Of a stretch of 64,000 nucleotides of DNA, positions 58,140 through 64,000 are shown in pieces; position 1 is the stretch's first letter; the number at the start of each line of letters is the position of its first letter. Source of the stretch: Pinus tabuliformis (lineage: Eukaryota > Streptophyta > Pinopsida > Pinales > Pinaceae); contig CM062818.1 of assembly GCA_031772625.1 (NCBI GenBank), forward strand, positions 1,680,136,167 to 1,680,200,166, written 5' to 3'. The translations under genes and the position numbers were made by a program. A model generated the notes under the pieces. The model saw only the letters and a program-made list of their open reading frames with translations. It did no database searches and was not told the origin of the DNA.

Positions 58140-58900
58140 AAAATGATACCTTGTTCAACCTCCCTCTCATGGAGGCAACAACCACAAGCCTAAGCTTGTT
58201 TCGTACAGTAGCATTGTCTCAATATATGAAGGTATCTTACTCTCAACAATATAATCCCACTCATTATTATCACAATGTATTCCTGTCATATCCAGAACCT
58301 GCTCAAACAGCTCTCCAAAGAGCTTCCTCATCCAGCCTCATAGATAGACCACAGATAGACATGCTACAATGTCATACTCAACCTTGGTAGTGTTTAAGGC
58401 TATGGACTTCTCATCAAAAATATCATGGCAGATCTCATACTAAGGCACCAAAAAGATGTGCTTATGTCATCATATCACGGTCCATATCAACATTAGTACA
58501 TGCATGCAATCACATACCATAGAATGAATATCTCAGATCAAATATTGACCATTCCATGCAAATATCTCTAAGGGTGCTTGGTGGCAAGTCAATTTGTATG
58601 AAGCATCTCAATCATCAAATGGAACATCAATGCTTCAATCAATTTTTGGTTTCCAAGTCAAGTTCAACAATATCTTTTCATAACTTCTTGAAATTTGATC
58701 AGAGTGTTCAAGGATTTGCATTTCCACTTGCTTTAACAACTTCAATATACAAATTTTATTTTCCCAATTTTAGGATGTAATTCATGATGCCATGATTCTT
58801 CATTTCAAACTTTAGAAGCCATATCCCTATTACTTTAATAATCAGAGGCTCATTTCCTATCAAGAATAGACCATCAGTCTATCAAATCCATACCTTGGAC
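58140..58900 (-). pseudogene. pol: RT end and RNase H traces of the nested copia
   Basis: At DNA level the stretch 58290-58450 follows the RNase H of the copia at 27190-27330 (for example CTCTCCAAAGAGCTTC, then GTCATACTCAACCTTGGTAGTG against its TATACTTTACCTCGATGGTG). The stretch near 58790-58870 follows the RT end (CATTTCAAACTTTAGAAGCC against CATTTCAAATTCAGAAGCC). No long frame survives. Short plus-strand frames over it are chance. Confidence 0.6.
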
Positions 58901-61601
58901 CACTTTTTAAGTAGAGGTTTGGATGGGAACATCTTCCTGGCTTCACCAGATGACTGTCAATGCGAACATATTAGGCTCGAGGAGCTTGCATCATAGAATA
59001 CTTTATGTAAACATAACACTTGACCAAACCAATATGTTCATCCTTACATAAATCAATATTGTGCAATCAAATCAACTAAGTTAGCTTATCAAGCCTTAGA
59101 TTCCAAATCAAAACTAATATCAAAATAATGAATATCACTGTAACAAATCCTTTGGGCCAGGTGACAAATAGAGCTCACATCAAGTTATGACTTCATATAT
59201 TGTGATGACAACAAATTTTCATTTACCAAGCAATATCAAACCAAAATTCATCAATTCATCCTCATGATCATAGTATACATATGTCACTAGATGAAAATTC
59301 ATGCCTCAAGGATAAGTCATGTAAGTTCCATCCATTTATTGTGAGATTATTTCATACCGAATCACAACTGTTTATACTTCAATTATTGTGCCAAGGACAA
59401 GGAGGCCAATACAAAACCATTATTGAATATCAATATTAGTCACTGAAAGTTACTATGCTCACATAGAACTGTCATCAAGGAAACTCATCAAATATCAAAT
59501 CAAAACCCTAATTTATTATCAGAGCGAGTTTAATCAGTCCATAACTCAAAAAACACACAAAGCATCATGTCAATGTTCTAGAGCATATTTGTGAACTATC
59601 AAGCATCATGCCATTACTCATATATATTAATCAACCAGATATTATCAAACTCGTGCAATTGTTATCAAATACTAGCTTAAATGGTTAAATCATAATGACA
59701 TATTTATATGCATATTCTGGTCATCTACAAACACAAGTTTAGTCAACACATTCACATTTTCTACAGTAATTCAAACATTCAAACTTCCATGCTCATAGGG
59801 AATTCTATTGTTTGCTCCATATCTGTAGGACTGTCATACTCTGATGCACTCATAATTTTATGCATAAAGCTTCATTTTTGTGACCTACAGGCATACCCAC
59901 ACCCATAGGTGTTATTCCATGTATTTGGGGCTCAGAGTAACGAAAACCCTCTCTTCCCATACCAAAATTAGCGGGAGACCAACAATATAAGATATTTTTC
60001 TATTTATGTCAAAAAATTTCAACAATAAAGAATCTTCTTCATGTTTAATGCAAATGAAAATAGGTGTATGGATCTTATGGATAGATTCTCCATCTAAATG
60101 GGAAGCCACTTAAGTCATCATTACTCAAGTCATCAACATGTCTATAATATTGTCATGCATCAACATAACTATTAGATCATAAAATCAAGCTATATCAGAT
60201 TCTAAAACATATATCCATCATGGTCATAGCATGTCAGCATCAGCTACTTCATCATTACATCATGACATAAATATTTCATCAAGGATTAGAGTCATATTAT
60301 TAGGGAATATTACAAGTGCTTCATCATAATCACTTCATTACTTCTTTTATATTTATTCAATCATGAAATCAGGGAATATAATTTTACCATATGTCAGAAT
60401 TACTAACCTCATCAAAAATTAACCATGGTCAACAAAAAGATCATGAATATCAATCTCATTGTAGAACTTCTATCATCATGGTTATCATGATTATCATAGT
60501 ATTATCAATAGTGTCAAGCTACCATATATAAGAAGTAATGTGCAAGTTTTCTTTATGGGATAAAGATATCCAAAATAGTAGATGTTAGTCAAACATCAAG
60601 TATACCAATATATCAAAAATCAATATTTCTAAGTAGCTTCATAGAATCAAGAAATTCGTCATGTATAAAATGAAATATGCTTGCCAAATATCAAGAGCAC
60701 AAATACATCAAACAACATTATTTCTATGTAGTTTTACCATGTCTTAATAGAATGTAAGATACTTGTCCAATGCTAAGTGCACCATCTCATCATAAGTACC
60801 ATGAATCAAACTTTCATATGCGTGAGTAATTTGTGAAGTGATATCCTCACCATACCTTAGGACTTACCTTGTTGTGCAATATTGCATTTGAAATGATACA
60901 CCATACATACCTTGTAGTATTCAGATACCCATGCATCTTCTTATTTGACATTGGCAGCGGGAGCACTTTGTCAACTTCTTTGTCATGGGAAACTGTAGCT
61001 CTTCTCTTCCTACACTAGCCATATTTTCTTGCATCTCATATGATCCTCAAGAAGGATCCACTTATCACATCTCATCAGGAGATTAGAAATATAAAATACT
61101 CAAATATACATGCAGGAAGAATAATCAATGATCAAATCAATAAATCTAAACAAAAGTAAAGACATAAAGAAGTAACATAAATTGCAAAGTACTTATGTTT
61201 TAATGAGAGGATATCAACTCCCTCTTGAACCAGCCTTCAAGAGTCGTCACTATCCATTGTCCATATAACAATTTTTTATTTCAATAAATATTCATCTAAC
61301 TTCATCAATAACCAAGGCCGAATTGAAACTATCCCATCTAGGGCTTCATCAAATTTGTCACAAGTTTTTTGAACATCTTAACATTGATCATGCTAGGGTT
61401 TCTAGATTTCATATGTCAAATATTTTCCATAAACCAGGTTTCTTTCAAGCCCCAACCTCATAATATCCATCAAACCCTAATAACCAAATTGCCTAAGGTT
61501 TCCTTCAAAATCTGGAATTGTTTTAGGTCTCCTCCATATTCTCTTACATTCATCAAGGGTGTCTTCATAGGGGTGATCTTCAATGGCTTTTCTTCAGCCC
61601 A
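58901..61601. other. Decayed internal region of the nested copia
   Basis: No domain is recognisable. Sequence is AT-rich with many CATCA/TATCA words. By position it should correspond to RT, integrase, protease and gag of the copia, but decay or replacement hides them. AAACCCTAA words occur near 61380-61500. Confidence 0.4.
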
Positions 61602-61613
61602 ACTCTAAAACCA
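61602..61613 (-). other. Primer binding site, degenerate tRNA-iMet type
   Basis: TGGTTTTAGAGT on the minus strand abuts the LTR at 61614. Confidence 0.7.
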
Positions 61614-62585
61614 TGTTAATTTTTCTTAAGGCTATATTAGTCTTTGCTTTGATAATTTAATTTCATTATTTCCATATTTAAATTCAACCCATGGAATCAT
61701 ATCATTATTCATATTTACATCATTTTTCAGCAACATATGCAACTATGTAGAAAGAAAAATATCATCATCAATGCAACAAAACATAAAGGAACAATAGAAG
61801 AAAATAATTCACACATAGAGACACTAGGATTGGTCAGAGACTAGGGAAAAACCCACTATGGGGAAAACCCTTTCAAATTCTTCTTCTTATTAGATTGTCA
61901 TTGAATGATTCAACAAAAGAGAGTACAATGATCCATATCTTCAATCATAAACCTATCCAACAAAATCAACTAAACAACATCCATGAGATGAACCCAACAA
62001 TGCTAATACTCAAACCCTAATTTAGGATCTTGTAATCAAATTTCACTGTCTTCGGTCAATTGTCGAACACTATAGTCAACAGGAAAAACCTTAGGTCAAC
62101 TAAAAATCAAATTCTAGAGTCCAGACGCATGGAGAGAGTGTCATGAATTCGATTGAAACCCTCTTGTTGCATGCATAGGCCTACATGCTAGCGATTATAG
62201 TCAGATTTTTTTCCTTTGACAAGCCTACGACTAAGACCCAAAACCCCAGAAACTCACACAAGCTTTGGACCCTATAATTTCATACCGATGTCAACCAATC
62301 TTCGCGAACATGACTCGGACCTGTGCGAGCCAAACCAAAGAAGAGAATAGAGGAATGTATCATGATGATATAAAAATGAGGGTTAGGTCACTTGTATGTA
62401 TAGCCTTCCAAGGGTGTCCAATTTAATTTAGGGTCAACCTGATCAAATATGTACACGTGGGCTTACAATTAAAAAATACACTTTCCCTTGTCCAAATTGA
62501 GCGCTTCAATAGTCAAAATTGGTCCTTTCGAAAATCGGAATCTCATCCCATGTTTGTAATTTGTCACTGAGCTACTAAATTAACA
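61614..62585 (-). mobile_element. 5' LTR of the nested copia
   Basis: 972 bp, TGTTAATTTTTC to AAATTAACA. It is about 88-90 percent alike to the partner LTR by eye. Confidence 0.88.
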
Positions 62586-62674
62586 AAATTGACCTTAGAG
62601 ATTGGGTCAACATAGTAACTACCTCCTTCTAACCTTAGCTAGGACTAGGGATAGTAGGGGTAGGTTACACCATG

Positions 62675-63223
62675 TAATCTGGTGTGCTATTTCCAAATTG
62701 TCTTTTGTCTCTTTTTTATATTGATTAAGTGTTGTTACATGGATAGGAGGTAAGATCAATAAATTTATGGTGTTCTATATTGTTGTATGTTTTTGCACAT
62801 TCTCAATATTCTAAAGAGGAGTGAATTTAAAAAAATTATCCAACATGACTCCCAATTGAAGGGCTAATGGAAGCATATTGTAATGACGAATTTACCCGTA
62901 CATAGTGATGTGAAATATAACTTTATATCATGTTACTTTGCATTAACAGTAATCTTATTCAATCTATTTTTTGTAAGGAAAATATCTTCCTACTCATTTA
63001 AAATCCTAACATTAAATAAGAAATTACATAAAAATAAGACAATGTATTATTCAGTAGAGTCATCATAAAAATACTCTAGTTGATATTTCTCACTATAAAT
63101 TTCCTTGCCTTAAATTTTTTGTGTCATGTCACATAAGGAAAGGTTGCCACTTTCAATATGGATTTCAGATGGGATTAATATTGACTAATTTGTATTAAAG
63201 TTGAAATAGGTGTTCAAACTAGT

Positions 63224-63308
<85 letters not shown>

Positions 63309-63732
63309 TATATCAATCCTAACAATATCCAGTTATTCAAATTTGAAAAAATATAATGGATCATAATTTCCTTTTCTCAATTCATAACTTTCAAACTCAT
63401 TACTCAATTTCTCTCTTTGCATCAATTAAAGTTCACATTAGAAAGTGATTCATTCTTTAAATCTTTGATATTTATTCAAACATGGTTGTCACCATTCTCT
63501 CCTCAAAATATAATGGTATGGATGAAAAGGGAAAAATGAAAGGATTACCATGACTCTAAAAGTTATAAAATTTAAGAGATTATGGTTTTCATAACCTTAG
63601 AACACTCAAATATCTCTATATATTTTAAGACAATGTGGAATCCCTAATTCAAGAAATGTACTTATTTCTTATTGATAATTTGAGCGTCACTCTTTCTTAA
63701 CATAGATCTGTTATCAAATAGATTTTAGTGAT
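62675..63732. other. AT-rich flank right of the giant gypsy
   Basis: No gene recognised. It contains a TA dinucleotide run (63228-63304). The sequence does not obviously continue the copia LTR found left of the gypsy. Confidence 0.35.
63228..63304. repeat. TA microsatellite, about 38 units
   Basis: Uninterrupted alternating A and T over about 77 bp. Confidence 0.97.
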
Positions 63733-64000
63733 ATGGTAGAGGTTGGTACTAATCATTCAAATAAGCTCTTTAAGGAACCTTCTACAACAAATATATTTGA
63801 GATAGGTCAAATGACAACTTACCTTTCTAGCTTTGTGAACCATGATCATAATATGAATCTTATGAAGGAGATCAAAATGGATAAATTGGAAGGGGTTATA
63901 TATTTCATTCAAAAGGATAAAAACCTAGGACCAAATTATTAATTTTTTGAATTCTATGAATATTATTTTGAATTGGTGGAAATGAAATTACCTAATTAAT
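63733..64000 (+). pseudogene. LINE (L1-like) reverse transcriptase fragment, cut by the window edge
   Basis: The plus strand reads LSSFVNHDHNMNLMKEI, then YFIQKDKNLGPNY, stop, FFEFYEYYFELVE. This follows the N-terminal RT block of plant L1 elements, where an acidic-N-x-L stretch precedes an M-x-x-KAPGPDGF motif and FFx..W. The KAPGPDGF core is mutated to KNLGPNY. The frame has one stop at 63940. The rest of RT would lie beyond position 64000. Confidence 0.5.

Larger units (their letters stand above)
56149..62585 (-). mobile_element. Ty1/copia element nested in the gypsy 3' LTR
   Basis: LTRs are at 56149-57141 and 61614-62585, with PPT GAGAGGGAG (minus) at about 57142-57152 and PBS at 61602-61613. 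The target duplication is AACTT (56144-56148) and AAATT (62586-62590), confirmed by the empty AACTT at 40610. The internal 4.5 kb is heavily decayed. Only RT-end and RNase H traces (58140-58900) are recognisable. LTR blocks resemble those of the copia at 25165, so the two belong to related families. Confidence 0.88.
35951..62669 (+). mobile_element. Giant Ty3/gypsy chromovirus-like element with nested insertions
   Basis: 5' LTR at 35951-40694, PBS at 40698-40709, gag-pol at about 47.8-52.7 kb, PPT at about 52845-52860 and 3' LTR at 52861-62669. Removing the nested copia (56149-62585 plus its 5-bp target duplication) and the 1.36-kb LTR duplication leaves two LTRs of about 3367 and 3384 bp, which agree closely. 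Possible target duplications are ACGTG (35946-35950) and CCATG (62670-62674), only 3 of 5 alike. The leader is swollen to 7 kb by other insertions. All frames are broken. Confidence 0.88.
52861..62669 (+). mobile_element. 3' LTR of the giant gypsy, split by a copia element
   Basis: The LTR pieces are 52861-56148 and 62591-62669. The tail after the copia (GACCTTAGAGATTGGGTCAA to GGTTACA) matches the 5' LTR tail at 40615-40694. By eye the two LTRs differ by about 12-15 percent, so the giant element is old. Confidence 0.88.

Overview
This window looks like intergenic DNA from a very large, repeat-filled seed-plant nuclear genome. I lean towards a gymnosperm such as a conifer or cycad because so many old, decayed LTR retrotransposons are nested in each other and I see no intact host gene, but the species is an inference. 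Nearly every supported coding stretch is retrotransposon gag-pol broken by stops and frameshifts. No rRNA, tRNA gene, CRISPR array or operon is visible.

Left part (1-18.9 kb). Two minus-strand Ty3/gypsy elements of one family (Tat-like) start at tRNA-Asn-type primer binding sites (549-567 and 16378-16396). The second keeps gag, protease, an extra RNase H, reverse transcriptase and a native RNase H, then is cut off at 11745. In both, a long extra ORF (1373-4370; 17280-18160) stops only about 75-110 bp upstream of a TATA-like box in the LTR. This suggests that the ORF lies inside the LTR U3 region. Between the two elements are two tRNA-like SINEs (6.4 and 9.7 kb), a 62-bp tandem repeat and DNA I cannot assign.

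Middle part (18.9-35.9 kb). There is a plus-strand Ty1/copia 3' half with its LTR (18910-21418). A minus-strand copia with scrambled internal order follows (22.5-24.28 kb), then a foldback MITE-like palindrome (24554-24947). A complete minus-strand copia (25165-33552) has both LTRs, PBS, PPT, gag, protease, integrase, RT end and RNase H. It carries a nested 2.4-kb insertion that includes another LTR and an unusually CpG-rich stretch, and it sits inside a plus-strand copia whose 3' LTR ends at 35946. The flanks of the complete copia share a direct duplication of about 220 bp, not the usual 5-bp target duplication.

Right part (35.95-62.67 kb). One giant plus-strand Ty3/gypsy element with a chromodomain-like tail fills this region. 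Its LTRs are about 3.37 kb in original form: the 5' LTR (35951-40694) grew by a 1.36-kb tandem duplication with a TA-rich microsatellite at the junction, and the 3' LTR (52861-62669) was split by a whole copia element (56149-62585). The leader between PBS (40698) and gag (~47.8 kb) is swollen by a second gypsy fragment, a solo LTR, a non-autonomous LTR element with a tiny internal region, and a SINE-like unit. A probable LINE reverse-transcriptase fragment closes the window.

The order of events can be read from the nesting. The plus-strand copia predates the 25.2-33.6 kb copia, and the giant gypsy predates the 56.1-62.6 kb copia, whose empty target survives in the sister LTR at 40610. The most notable signals are the LTR-embedded ORF, the extra RNase H placed before RT with intact catalytic residues while the native RNase H has lost its own, and the atypical target duplication.
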